From NCBI RefSeq assembly GCF_051487185.1, contig NZ_JAHVDK010000003.1:1-64000 (forward strand): DNA of 64,000 nt, given 5' to 3'. Source of the stretch: Inquilinus limosus_F. GTDB lineage: Bacteria; Pseudomonadota; Alphaproteobacteria; DSM-16000; Inquilinaceae. The notes below the pieces were generated by a model. That model was not told where the DNA came from and searched no databases. It saw only the letters and a list, made by a program, of their open reading frames with translations. Below are positions 24,458 through 32,295 of this stretch, piece after piece. The position numbers were made by a program, and so were the translations under genes. Numbering within the stretch: the first letter of the stretch is position 1; each line of letters starts with the position of its first letter.

Positions 24458-25639
24458 ATGACCGAGACCCTGAAGCCCGAGACCGACGACCAGGTGCTCG
24501 AGATCGTCCGCTGGGCGTTGGCCGGCGAGGTGCCGCTGGAGCTGGTGGGGCGCGGCAGCAAGCGCGGCTTCGGCCGGCCGGTGCAGGCGGCGCATGCGCT
24601 CGACCTCTCCGGCCTCGCCGGGATCGAGCTGTACGAGCCGGAGGAGCTGGTGCTGACCGCCCGGCCGGGCACGCCGATGGCTGAGATCGAGGCGGCGCTG
24701 GCGGCCCGCGGCCAGGCCCTGGCCTTCGAGCCGCTGGATCTCGGCCCGCTCTATGGCGGGCCGGCCGGGGCGGGCACGCTCGGCGGCGCGGTCGGCTGCA
24801 ACCTGTCCGGGCCGCGGCGGCTGAAGGCCGGGGCGGCGCGGGATCACGTCCTGGGCATTGAGGCGGTGTCCGGCCGGGCCCAGGCCTTCAAATCCGGCGG
24901 GCGGGTGGTCAAGAACGTCACCGGCTACGACCTGCCGAAGCTCTTGACCGGCGCCTTCGGCACGCTGGCCGCCATGACCCGGATCACGGTCAAGGTGCTG
25001 CCGGCGCCGGAGACGGTGCGCACGCTCTCGATCGCCGGGCTGGACGATGCCGCCGGCGTCGCCGTGCTGACCCGGGCGCTGACCAGCCCCTACGAGGTCT
25101 CGGGCGCCGCCCATCTGCCGGCCGGCATCCTCGGCGACACCGCCCGCAGCCTGGTCCGGGTCGAAGGCTTCGGCCCGTCGGTCGACAGCCGGGTCGCGGC
25201 GCTGTCGCAGCTGCTCGGCGATGCCGGGCCGCTCACCGTCCTGGATCCCGACGAATCGGTCGAGCTGTGGCGCAGGATCCGCGACGTTGCTCCGTTTGTC
25301 GGCGACGATCGTGCTGTCTGGCGGGTTTCCGTCGCGCCGACGGCCGGGCCGCGGGTCGCGGCTGCCGCCGGCGCGGCGCATTACTTCGACTGGGGCGGCG
25401 GGCTGGTCTGGATCGCCACCCCTGTGACCGGCGACGCCGGCGCCACCGCGATCCGGGACGCGGTGGCGGCCGCGGGCGGCGGGCACGCCACCCTGGTCCG
25501 GGCGCCGGCGGGGCTGCGCGCCGCCGTGCCGGTGTTCGAGCCGCAGCCGCCGGCGCTGGAGGCGCTGGGCCGCCGGGTGCGCGAGGCCTTCGATCCGCGC
25601 GGAATCCTGTCGCCGGGGAGAATGGTCCCGGCCGCGTGA
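24458..25639 (+). CDS. glcE: Glycolate oxidase subunit GlcE
   Basis: A 393-residue second FAD-domain subunit, homologous to the N-terminal half of GlcD but with a divergent C-terminus. Seen motifs are LVGRGSKRGFGRPVQAAHALDL, LGGAVGCNLSGPRRLKAGAARDHVLG and FKSGGRVVKNVTGYDLPKLLTGAFGTL, typical of GlcE. It begins 4 bases after glcD. It should join GlcD and the iron-sulphur GlcF (26812-28107) in one complex, although two other genes separate it from glcF. Confidence 0.94.
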   Translation: MTETLKPETDDQVLEIVRWALAGEVPLELVGRGSKRGFGRPVQAAHALDLSGLAGIELYEPEELVLTARPGTPMAEIEAALAARGQALAFEPLDLGPLYGGPAGAGTLGGAVGCNLSGPRRLKAGAARDHVLGIEAVSGRAQAFKSGGRVVKNVTGYDLPKLLTGAFGTLAAMTRITVKVLPAPETVRTLSIAGLDDAAGVAVLTRALTSPYEVSGAAHLPAGILGDTARSLVRVEGFGPSVDSRVAALSQLLGDAGPLTVLDPDESVELWRRIRDVAPFVGDDRAVWRVSVAPTAGPRVAAAAGAAHYFDWGGGLVWIATPVTGDAGATAIRDAVAAAGGGHATLVRAPAGLRAAVPVFEPQPPALEALGRRVREAFDPRGILSPGRMVPAA

Positions 25640-25646
25640 GAGGACC

Positions 25647-25678
25647 GGAAACCTCGCCGGGCCGTCATGGGTTATGAT
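25647..25678 (+). promoter_or_regulatory. Candidate promoter of the GlsB/YeaQ-like gene
   Basis: GGAAAC at 25647-25652 and GGTT at 25670-25673, with 17 bp between, resemble the EcfG general-stress promoter (GGAAC-N16/17-CGTT) imperfectly. TATGAT at 25673-25678 is an alternative housekeeping -10. A stress-type promoter would suit the gene family. Confidence 0.3.
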
Positions 25679-25710
25679 CGGGCGGTCGACTCGCCTCGGA
25701 GGGAGAGCCC

Positions 25711-25968
25711 ATGGGCATCATCGGCACCATCGTCATCGGTTTCATCGTCGGTCTGGTCGCCAAGTTCCTGATGCCCGGGCGGGACCCGGGCGGTTTCATC
25801 ATCACCATCCTGCTCGGCATCGCCGGCTCGGTCGTCGGCGGCTGGCTCGGCCTGCAGTTCGGCATCGTGCCGGAGACGGGGTTCGGCCGTTTCGTGCTGG
25901 GAGTGATCGGCGCGATCGTGCTGCTGATCATCTACCGGATCGTGGTCGGCCGCAGCAGCGCGGCCTGA
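25711..25968 (+). CDS. GlsB/YeaQ/YmgE-family stress-associated membrane protein
   Basis: An 85-residue transglycosylase-associated (PF04226) membrane protein with three hydrophobic segments. Conserved GLVAKFLMPGRDPGGFIITILLGIAGS and the GxVGGWLG turn are present. Family members are induced in general stress; their exact role is unresolved. GGAGGGAGA lies 4-6 nt before the ATG. It lies between glcE and glcF on the same strand, but its own candidate promoter (25647-25678) and a hairpin after it suggest an independent unit. Confidence 0.93.
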   Translation: MGIIGTIVIGFIVGLVAKFLMPGRDPGGFIITILLGIAGSVVGGWLGLQFGIVPETGFGRFVLGVIGAIVLLIIYRIVVGRSSAA

Positions 25969-25973
25969 GACCA

Positions 25974-26000
25974 GGGCGGCCCGCGACGGGCGGGCCGCCC
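25974..26000. terminator. Hairpin between convergent genes
   Basis: GGGCGGCCCG (25974-25983) pairs with CGGGCCGCCC (25991-26000) around a 7-nt loop. It lies between the ends of the stress-protein gene and the minus-strand gene at 26003. No U-tract. Confidence 0.55.
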
Positions 26001-26002
26001 CT

Positions 26003-26662
26003 CTACCGCACCGATTTCGCAAGATGCGCGTAGGGCTCGCCGCGGCGTGGCTGCAGCGCCTGCGCGGCATCGCTGTCGGCGTGGCTGACCCGCAGCAGCG
26101 TCGGCGTCCCGTCCGCCGCCAGCTCCACCGTCGCGAACACCAGCTCGCCGCAAGGCGCCGGCCAGCCGATCGGCCGCAGCCCCGACACCGCGGCGGCCGC
26201 GTAGGGCGAACAGTCCGAAGCGATGTCGACGCTCGCCGCCGCCGGCTGGCCGCCGACGAAGCGCCACACCGCGACCTGCTTGCCGGTCTGCTCGAACACC
26301 GCCGCCGGCTCGCCGAAGCGGGCCCTCAGCGGCGCCAGCGCGTCCGCGGCGCTGCGCGGCCCGCCGGCTTCGAAGCGCACGGTCTCGGCCACCGAATACA
26401 GCCGGTTGCCCTGGGCCGGCGGGGTGAATTGCAGCAGCAGCGTGCCGTTGCCCGGCCGCTCTGCGGCGACGAGGCCGGTCCAGGGCGCCTCGCCCGGCCC
26501 GGCGAAGATCACGGCCTGCCCGGCGAAGCCCGCGGCCTGCTGCGGCGTCTGTCCCAGCGCGATGTCCTGGATCACCGGTCCTCCGGCCAGCGCCGCGCCC
26601 GGCATGGCCAGGCCCCACAGCAGCGCGGATACCGCGAGGGGGCGCGCCCGCATGGTCGTCAT
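26003..26662 (-). CDS. Hypothetical exported protein
   Basis: A 219-residue protein. The start at 26662 (MTTMRARPLAVSALLWG) has GGGAGA upstream and gives a signal peptide with likely cleavage after ALA in MPGAALAGG. The mature part includes IQDIALGQTPQQAAGFAG, an exported-protein-like motif around a small repeat, and two well-spaced Cys residues (in DIASDCSPYA and PAPCGELVF) that may form a disulfide. I do not recognise a named family. It lies opposite to the glc genes, between the stress protein and glcF, so it splits the glc set. Confidence 0.8.
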   Translation of the reverse strand: MTTMRARPLAVSALLWGLAMPGAALAGGPVIQDIALGQTPQQAAGFAGQAVIFAGPGEAPWTGLVAAERPGNGTLLLQFTPPAQGNRLYSVAETVRFEAGGPRSAADALAPLRARFGEPAAVFEQTGKQVAVWRFVGGQPAAASVDIASDCSPYAAAAVSGLRPIGWPAPCGELVFATVELAADGTPTLLRVSHADSDAAQALQPRRGEPYAHLAKSVR

Positions 26663-26811
26663 CGTCGGCTCTCCCTGTTCAGGCGCCTTCCCGGCCTGCA
26701 AGGCCAAGCGTACTAACCGCCATGCCGGTTGACAACGCCGCACGCCGCATCCGCCGGGTTCCTTCGCTTGCGGCCACGAGCTAGTGTCGGCGCAACGACG
26801 GGAGGATGCGG

Positions 26812-28107
26812 GTGCAGACTCATTTCTCGCTGGTGCAGTTGGCCGATCCGGACAATGCGGTCTCGGAGCAGATCCTGCGCACCTGCGTGCATTGCGGCTT
26901 CTGCCTCGCCACCTGCCCGACCTATCAGGTGCTGGGCGACGAGCTCGACAGCCCGCGCGGCCGCATCTACCAGATCAAGTCGATGCTGGAAGGGGGCGGC
27001 CCGGCGCCGGCCAGCGTCGCCAAGCATCTCGACCGCTGCCTGTCCTGCCTGTCCTGCATGACCACCTGCCCTTCGGGCGTGCACTACATGCATCTGGTCG
27101 ATCACGGCCGCGTGGTGGTGGAGAAGACCTATCGCCGGCCGCTGCGCGACCGAGCGGTCCGGGCGCTGCTGGCGGCGGTGCTGCCGCGGCCGCGGCTGTT
27201 CCGGCTGGCGCTGATCGGGGCGATGCTGGCCCGGCCAGCGGCGGCGCTGCTGCCCCGGCGGCTGCGCGCCATGTTGGCCCTGGCGCCGCGCCGGCTGCCG
27301 CCGCCCAGCCCGGTCGACCGGCCGCAGGTCTTCGCCGCGGAGGGGCCGCGACGGCGCCGGGTGGCGCTGCTGTCCGGCTGCGCCCAGACGGTGCTGGACC
27401 CGGCGATCAACGAGGCGACCATACGCCTGCTCACCCGCCATGGGGTGGAGGTGGTGGTGGCGCCGGGCGCCGGCTGCTGCGGGTCGCTGACCCACCATAT
27501 GGGCCGGGAGGAGGCGGCGCGCGCCTCCGCCCGGGCCAATATCGAGGCCTGGAGCCGCGCGGCGGAGGAGGGCGGCCTCGACGCCATCGTCGTCAACACC
27601 TCGGGCTGCGGCACCACGGTCAAGGACTACGGCCACATGTTGCGCTCCGATCCGGCCTGGGCCGAGCGCGCGGCCAGGATCTCGGCCCTGGCGAAAGATG
27701 TCACCGAGCTGATGGACGAGATCGGGCTGAACCCGCCGGCCCGGCCGACGGGCCAGGCCGTGGCCTATCACTCCGCCTGCTCGATGCAGCACGGCCAGCG
27801 CATCGCGGCGCCGCCGCGTCGGCTGCTGGCGGCCGCCGGGTTCGAGCTGCGCGAGGTGCCGGACGGGCATCTCTGCTGCGGTTCCGCCGGCACCTACAAC
27901 CTGCTGCAGCCGGAGATCGCGGACGAGCTGCGGGCGCGCAAGGTGCGGGCGGTGGAGAGCACCGGGGCGGCGATCGTCGCCGCCGGCAATATCGGCTGCA
28001 TCACCCAGATCGGCCTCGGCACCGCCCTGCCGGTGGTGCACACGGTCGAGCTGCTGGACTGGGCCACGGGCGGCCCGAAGCCGGCCGCGATCCCGGACGC
28101 CGCCTGA
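26812..28107 (+). CDS. glcF: Glycolate oxidase iron-sulphur subunit GlcF
   Basis: A 431-residue subunit that takes electrons from GlcD/E to the quinone pool. Two 4Fe-4S clusters are shown by CVHCGFCLATCP and CLSCLSCMTTCP. Two CCG domains follow, with APGAGCCGSLTHHMG and GHLCCGSAGTYNLLQPE. I prefer the GTG at 26812: GGAGG lies 6 nt upstream, and the resulting MQTHFSLVQL matches the usual GlcF N-terminus, whereas the ATG at 26806 touches the Shine-Dalgarno. It is convergent with the PBP1A gene, with only 3 bases between stops. Confidence 0.95.
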   Translation: MQTHFSLVQLADPDNAVSEQILRTCVHCGFCLATCPTYQVLGDELDSPRGRIYQIKSMLEGGGPAPASVAKHLDRCLSCLSCMTTCPSGVHYMHLVDHGRVVVEKTYRRPLRDRAVRALLAAVLPRPRLFRLALIGAMLARPAAALLPRRLRAMLALAPRRLPPPSPVDRPQVFAAEGPRRRRVALLSGCAQTVLDPAINEATIRLLTRHGVEVVVAPGAGCCGSLTHHMGREEAARASARANIEAWSRAAEEGGLDAIVVNTSGCGTTVKDYGHMLRSDPAWAERAARISALAKDVTELMDEIGLNPPARPTGQAVAYHSACSMQHGQRIAAPPRRLLAAAGFELREVPDGHLCCGSAGTYNLLQPEIADELRARKVRAVESTGAAIVAAGNIGCITQIGLGTALPVVHTVELLDWATGGPKPAAIPDAA

Positions 28108-28110
28108 CCG

Positions 28111-30684
28111 TCAGTACAGTCCGCCGGTGCCGGTCAGGGCGTCCTGGCTGGTTTCGCCGAAGGTGTCGGCGACCGGCGGCGGGCCAGGTTCGGTGCCGGG
28201 GCGGAACGCCTCCAGGATCACGTCCGACCCGCCCGGCTCCGCCGCATAGCCGTTGCGGCGGTCGACATAGGCGAAGCTGACCCCGGGCGGCACGGCGAAG
28301 ACGCCGGGGTCCTGCCCGGCCAGCGCGTCCTTGATGAAGTCGCTGAAGATCGGCACTGCGATCGACCCGCCGGTGGCGCCGGCGCCCAGGCTGCGCGGCT
28401 TGTCGTAGCCGACGAAGATGCCGACCGCGAGCCGCGGCGAGAAGCCGACGAACCAGACGTCGTTCGAATCATTGGTGGTGCCGGTCTTGCCGGCCAACGG
28501 CAGGCCGAGGCCGGCGAGCCGGGCGGCGGTGCCGCGCTGGGTGACGCCCTGCAGGATCGAGATCATCTGGTAGTTGGCGATCGGGTCGTCCAGCTCCGGC
28601 CCGCGCGGCCGCACCGGCGCCGGCTGGCCGGTCCAGGCGGCGGCGCAGGGCACGCAGTCGGCGCGGCCCGGGGTCACGGCGTCCTGCGGCAGGCTGCGGC
28701 CGTCGCGGTCCTGCACCCGCTCGATCAGATAGGGGCTGATCTGGTAACCGCCATTGGCGATGGTGGCATAGGCCGTGGTCAGCTTCAGCGGCGTGGTCTC
28801 GCCCGCGCCCAGGCCCATCGCCGGGTACAGCGACATCCTTTGATAGATGCCGAACGCCTCCGCCGTCTCCTTGACCGGCTGCAGGCCCATCTCGACCAGG
28901 AGGCGGATGGTCATGACGTTGCGCGACCGCTCGACGCCGGAGCGCAGCGTAGCCAGGCCGATGAAGCCGCCGCCGTAGTTGCGCGGCCGATAGCGGCCGC
29001 CGCCCTGGCCCTGGTCGACTGAGATCGGCGTGTCGTAGATCAGGCTGGACGGGGTGTAGCCGTGCTGCAGCGCCGAGAGATAGACGAAGGGCTTGAAGGC
29101 CGAGCCGGGCTGGCGCTGCGCCTGGGTGGCGCGGTTGAACTCGCTGAGCGAGAAGTCGAAGCCGCCCGACATCGCCAGCACCTTGCCGGTGAAGGGATCG
29201 ATCGCGACCAGCGCGCCCGACACCTCCGGCACCTGGCGCAGCGAATAGGCGGCGAGCTGCGGCGCCGATGCCTTGTCCCCGTCCGGCTGCACCCAGATCA
29301 CATCGCCCTTGGCCAGAACGTCGTCGGCGCCGCTGACCTGACGGCCGACGCGGCCGTTCTCGACCCGCCGGGCCCAGGTCAGGTCGCTGCGGTCGATGCG
29401 GCCCCGGCTGCCGTCCTCCAGCCCGATGATCGCCGCCTGGCGGTCGACCTCCAGCACCACGGCCAGGGTCCAGCCGTCGATCTGCGCCGGCCGGTCGATA
29501 CCGGTGAGGAAGCGCTGCCACACCGGGCGCTCGTCCTTTGGCGGGGCGGTCGGGGCGACCGCGGGCTTCTGCTCCTGCTCCGGCAGGCGCACGCCCATGG
29601 CCGACAGCGCGCCGAGAAGCCGCCCTTGCTGCGCCGGCGGTGGGGCAGCCGGTTGGGCGGCCGGCGCCTGGGCGGCCTCGGCCTGGGCCACCTCTTCGGC
29701 CGAGGCCGGCAGGTCGAGCATGGCCGAGATGTTGGTGATCGGCCCGCGCCAGCCGCGATTGCGGTCGAAGCGCTCGAGGCCGGCGCGCAACGCCCGGTCG
29801 GCCAGGAGCTGCAGCCGCGGGTCGAGCGTGGTGCGCACCGCCAGCCCGCCGCGATAGAGCTGGTCGTTGCCGTAGGCCCGGCGCAGCGACCGGCGCACCT
29901 CCTCGGCGAAATAGGGGGCGTGCACCGTCTCCAGCGGCGCCTGGGCGCGCACCACCAGCGGCTCGGCCTTGACCGCCGCCGCCTGCTCGGCGGTGATGGC
30001 GCCGTCCTGGGCCATGCGGTCCAGCACATAGTCGCGGCGGGCGCGGGCGGCCTCCGGCCGGGTGACCGGGTTGTAGTTGTTCGGCGCCTTCGGCAGCGCC
30101 GCCAGGAACGCCGACTCGGACAGCGACAGCTCGGCCGGCGGCTTGCCGAAATAGCGGGCCGAGGCCGCGCCGACGCCATAGGCGCCGCGGCCGAGATAGA
30201 TCTCGTTGAGATACATCTCCAGGATCTGGTCCTTGGAGAAGTTGTGCTCGATCTCGAAGGCCAGGATCAGCTCGCGCAGCTTGCGCAGGGCGCTGACCTC
30301 GCTGGTCAGCAGCAGGTTCTTCGCCACCTGCTGGGTGATGGTCGAGCCGCCTTCGAGCCGCCTTCCGTTCCGCAGATTGTGGATGTTGGCGACCATGGCG
30401 CGGGCCAGGCCGGAGGGGTCGACGCCGAGGTGGCGCCGGAAGTTCTGGTCCTCGGCCGAGATGAAGGCCTGCACCAGATAGGGCGGCAGGCTGGACAGCG
30501 GCACCACCACCCGGTTCTCGACATAGTATTCGCGCAGCAGCGACCCGTCGGCGGCGTAGATCCGCGTGGTCTCCGGCGGCTGATAGGCGGCGAGCTGGCC
30601 GGCGTCAGGCAGGTGCAGCTCGGGCCCGGCGGTGGCGACCAGGAGCTTCAGCAGGGCGGCGGCGACGGAAAAGCTGGCGGACAT
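28111..30684 (-). CDS. mrcA: Penicillin-binding protein 1A
   Basis: An 857-residue class A PBP for peptidoglycan synthesis. The GT51 domain has catalytic Glu78 in ISAEDQNFRRHLGVD and GGSTITQQVAKNLLL. An inserted Ala/Pro-rich stretch (about residues 335-385) precedes an OB-like PBP1A domain. The transpeptidase shows SAFK at 528-531 in QRQPGSAFKPFVY, SRNVMTIRLL as SxN and KTGTTND at 733. The N-terminal anchor is short (MSASFSVAAALLKLLVATAG), but an in-frame TGA lies 12 nt upstream of the ATG, so this is the longest possible start. The C-terminus is disordered and acidic. Confidence 0.95.
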   Translation of the reverse strand: MSASFSVAAALLKLLVATAGPELHLPDAGQLAAYQPPETTRIYAADGSLLREYYVENRVVVPLSSLPPYLVQAFISAEDQNFRRHLGVDPSGLARAMVANIHNLRNGRRLEGGSTITQQVAKNLLLTSEVSALRKLRELILAFEIEHNFSKDQILEMYLNEIYLGRGAYGVGAASARYFGKPPAELSLSESAFLAALPKAPNNYNPVTRPEAARARRDYVLDRMAQDGAITAEQAAAVKAEPLVVRAQAPLETVHAPYFAEEVRRSLRRAYGNDQLYRGGLAVRTTLDPRLQLLADRALRAGLERFDRNRGWRGPITNISAMLDLPASAEEVAQAEAAQAPAAQPAAPPPAQQGRLLGALSAMGVRLPEQEQKPAVAPTAPPKDERPVWQRFLTGIDRPAQIDGWTLAVVLEVDRQAAIIGLEDGSRGRIDRSDLTWARRVENGRVGRQVSGADDVLAKGDVIWVQPDGDKASAPQLAAYSLRQVPEVSGALVAIDPFTGKVLAMSGGFDFSLSEFNRATQAQRQPGSAFKPFVYLSALQHGYTPSSLIYDTPISVDQGQGGGRYRPRNYGGGFIGLATLRSGVERSRNVMTIRLLVEMGLQPVKETAEAFGIYQRMSLYPAMGLGAGETTPLKLTTAYATIANGGYQISPYLIERVQDRDGRSLPQDAVTPGRADCVPCAAAWTGQPAPVRPRGPELDDPIANYQMISILQGVTQRGTAARLAGLGLPLAGKTGTTNDSNDVWFVGFSPRLAVGIFVGYDKPRSLGAGATGGSIAVPIFSDFIKDALAGQDPGVFAVPPGVSFAYVDRRNGYAAEPGGSDVILEAFRPGTEPGPPPVADTFGETSQDALTGTGGLY

Positions 30685-30876
30685 GCAGGCGGTTCATCTG
30701 TCCCAGGGCAGTTCTTACTAACCGTTCGGCCGGCGAATCGGAAACGTCTTCTTCTGGACGAAGCCATGCGGTGATGAGGGCTGGAGGGTGGGAATGGCAT
30801 CCTCCCGGCTTTCGGCGATGCGATCTGCGCCGCCATGCCGCTTCGCCCGAGGCTTCGCGCATGGGATGATGGCGGC

Positions 30877-31347
30877 ATGAAACCGATCGTCCTCCTGATG
30901 TCGATCGGCCTGCTCGGCTGGTGGTACGTCGTGATCCCTCTGCAAGTGATCGTCGCGGCGGTCGCCTTCGCCCATGGCCGATGGCGGCTGTCCCTGTTCA
31001 GCCTGACGGCGCTGGCCCTGGCGGTCGCCGCGGTCCAGGCCGCGCGGGCGCTGGTCGACTGGCACCCGGACGGGTTCGGCCAGGTCGGGGTGGTGCTGCC
31101 GAGCGGCCATTCGGCCCTGGTCGTGGTCGCGGTGACGACGCTGGCGGCGCTGGCCTGGCCGCGCTGGTCGCCATGGCGCGCCGCCGCGGCGGCGGCGCTG
31201 ATCCTGGCCGTCGGGTGCGTCATGGTCGTGGGCGGTCACACGGTCGGGGATGTTCTGGTCGGCCTGGCGCTGGGCGGCGTCTCGGTCTTCGTCGCCGGCC
31301 TCACGGCGCGCCTGCGCTGGCATCGTCGCCGGGCATCGCCGGCCTGA
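30877..31347 (+). CDS. PAP2-superfamily-like membrane protein
   Basis: A 156-residue membrane protein with four or five hydrophobic segments. LPSGHSALVVV and VGGHTVGDVLVGLALGG resemble the second and third phosphatase motifs of type 2 phosphatidic acid phosphatases (PSGH, and HxxxD with catalytic His). The first motif, K-x6-RP, is not evident before PSGH, and the protein is shorter than most family members. Catalytic activity is therefore uncertain. A start at 30877 fits the hydrophobic N-terminus MKPIVLLMSIGLLGWW, although the ribosome binding site is weak. It is convergent with the VOC gene. Confidence 0.7.
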   Translation: MKPIVLLMSIGLLGWWYVVIPLQVIVAAVAFAHGRWRLSLFSLTALALAVAAVQAARALVDWHPDGFGQVGVVLPSGHSALVVVAVTTLAALAWPRWSPWRAAAAAALILAVGCVMVVGGHTVGDVLVGLALGGVSVFVAGLTARLRWHRRRASPA

Positions 31348-31366
31348 GTCTCAACCGGCCCGAGTC

Positions 31367-31810
31367 TCAATAGTTCGGCCACAGCCCCGGCGTCGCCAGC
31401 TCGATGACATGCCCGTCGGGGTCGGAGAAATAGAGGCTGGTGCCGCCGCGCGGCCAAGCCATCTCCCCGGTCAGGGCCACGCCGGCCTCGGCCAGCCGGG
31501 CGCGCCAGGCGGCGAGGTCCGCGGCCGGCACGGCGAAGGCCATGTGCAGCCGCCCCGTGCCCTCGTGCCCCGGGATGGTGCCGGCGGCCTCGACCACGTT
31601 CTCCGAGGTGGCGCCAGCCAGGAACAGCAGCAGCACGCCCTGGCGGCCGGCGTCCAGCGCCACCAGCCGCGGGCTGCGCAGCATCACGCGCAAACCCAGG
31701 ACGCGCTCGTAGAAAGCGCCGGAGCGGTCGAGGTCGGCGACGTAGAGCGAGGTCTCGAGCAGGCCGTCGATGCGCGGCGCGGCGGTCATGGCGCCGGCGC
31801 CGTCACTCAT
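31367..31810 (-). CDS. VOC-family protein (glyoxalase/bleomycin-resistance fold)
   Basis: A 147-residue paired beta-alpha-beta-beta-beta protein. Conserved features are the start LETSLYVADLDRSGAFYERVLGLR, the middle RLHMAFAVPAADLAAW and the end TSLYFSDPDGHVIELATPGLW, which supply metal ligands (His, Glu) of the fold. The exact reaction is unknown; the family includes dioxygenases, lyases and resistance proteins. Its ATG overlaps the end of irr by 8 bases (ATGAGTGA), so the two genes are likely translationally coupled, which would place it under Irr's own promoter. An internal ATG at 31789 is an alternative start. Confidence 0.85.
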   Translation of the reverse strand: MSDGAGAMTAAPRIDGLLETSLYVADLDRSGAFYERVLGLRVMLRSPRLVALDAGRQGVLLLFLAGATSENVVEAAGTIPGHEGTGRLHMAFAVPAADLAAWRARLAEAGVALTGEMAWPRGGTSLYFSDPDGHVIELATPGLWPNY

Positions 31811-32216
31811 CCGTCAGACGGATCACCACGTCCACCCGGGCGATGCGGGTGCCGGCCGGCGGGTCGGGCAGGGCCGAGACCACCACCGCCTCGCCATGGA
31901 CGTCGCGCAACTCGCCCGTCGCCTCGTGGTAGAAATGATGATGATCGCGGATGTTCGTGTCGAAATAGGACCGTCCGGCCTCGACCACCACCTCGCGCAG
32001 CAGCCCCGCCTCGGTGAACTGGTGCAGGGTGTTGTAGACGGTGGCCAGCACCATGGCCTGGCCGGCGGCCAGCGCCTCGCCGTGCAGCGCCTCGGCGGTG
32101 ACGTGGCGGTCGCAGCCGCCGAACAGCAGCCGCGCCAGCGCCACGCGCTGGCGTGTCGGCCGCAGACCGGCCGCGAGCAGCCGGTCGACGGGGTCGGTGA
32201 TCTCGGCTTCCGTCAT
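31803..32216 (-). CDS. irr: Fur-family iron response regulator Irr
   Basis: A 137-residue regulator. The winged-helix half includes GLRPTRQRVALARLLF and TVYNTLHQFTEAGLLREV. The Irr signature is YFDTNIRDHHHFYHEATGEL with the His triplet at 92-94, which in studied Irr proteins takes part in heme or metal sensing. The N-terminal Cys-Pro heme motif of Bradyrhizobium Irr is not present, as in many other alphaproteobacteria. The ATG at 32216 is preferred over the ORF start at 32258, with GGGA upstream. It would control heme synthesis and iron uptake when iron is low. Confidence 0.88.
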   Translation of the reverse strand: MTEAEITDPVDRLLAAGLRPTRQRVALARLLFGGCDRHVTAEALHGEALAAGQAMVLATVYNTLHQFTEAGLLREVVVEAGRSYFDTNIRDHHHFYHEATGELRDVHGEAVVVSALPDPPAGTRIARVDVVIRLTDE

Positions 32217-32295
32217 TCTGGTCCCGCAATGATCCCGTCCGCACGATAATCCGTGCATGCCGGGGGGACAACACCCCGGCGCCGGGATCCGATCC

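Noticed and set aside
30711..30727. GTTC and GTTC upstream of the PBP1A gene, considered as a third LexA box
   Set aside because: The spacer is 9 bases, not 7, and the LexA site requires N7.
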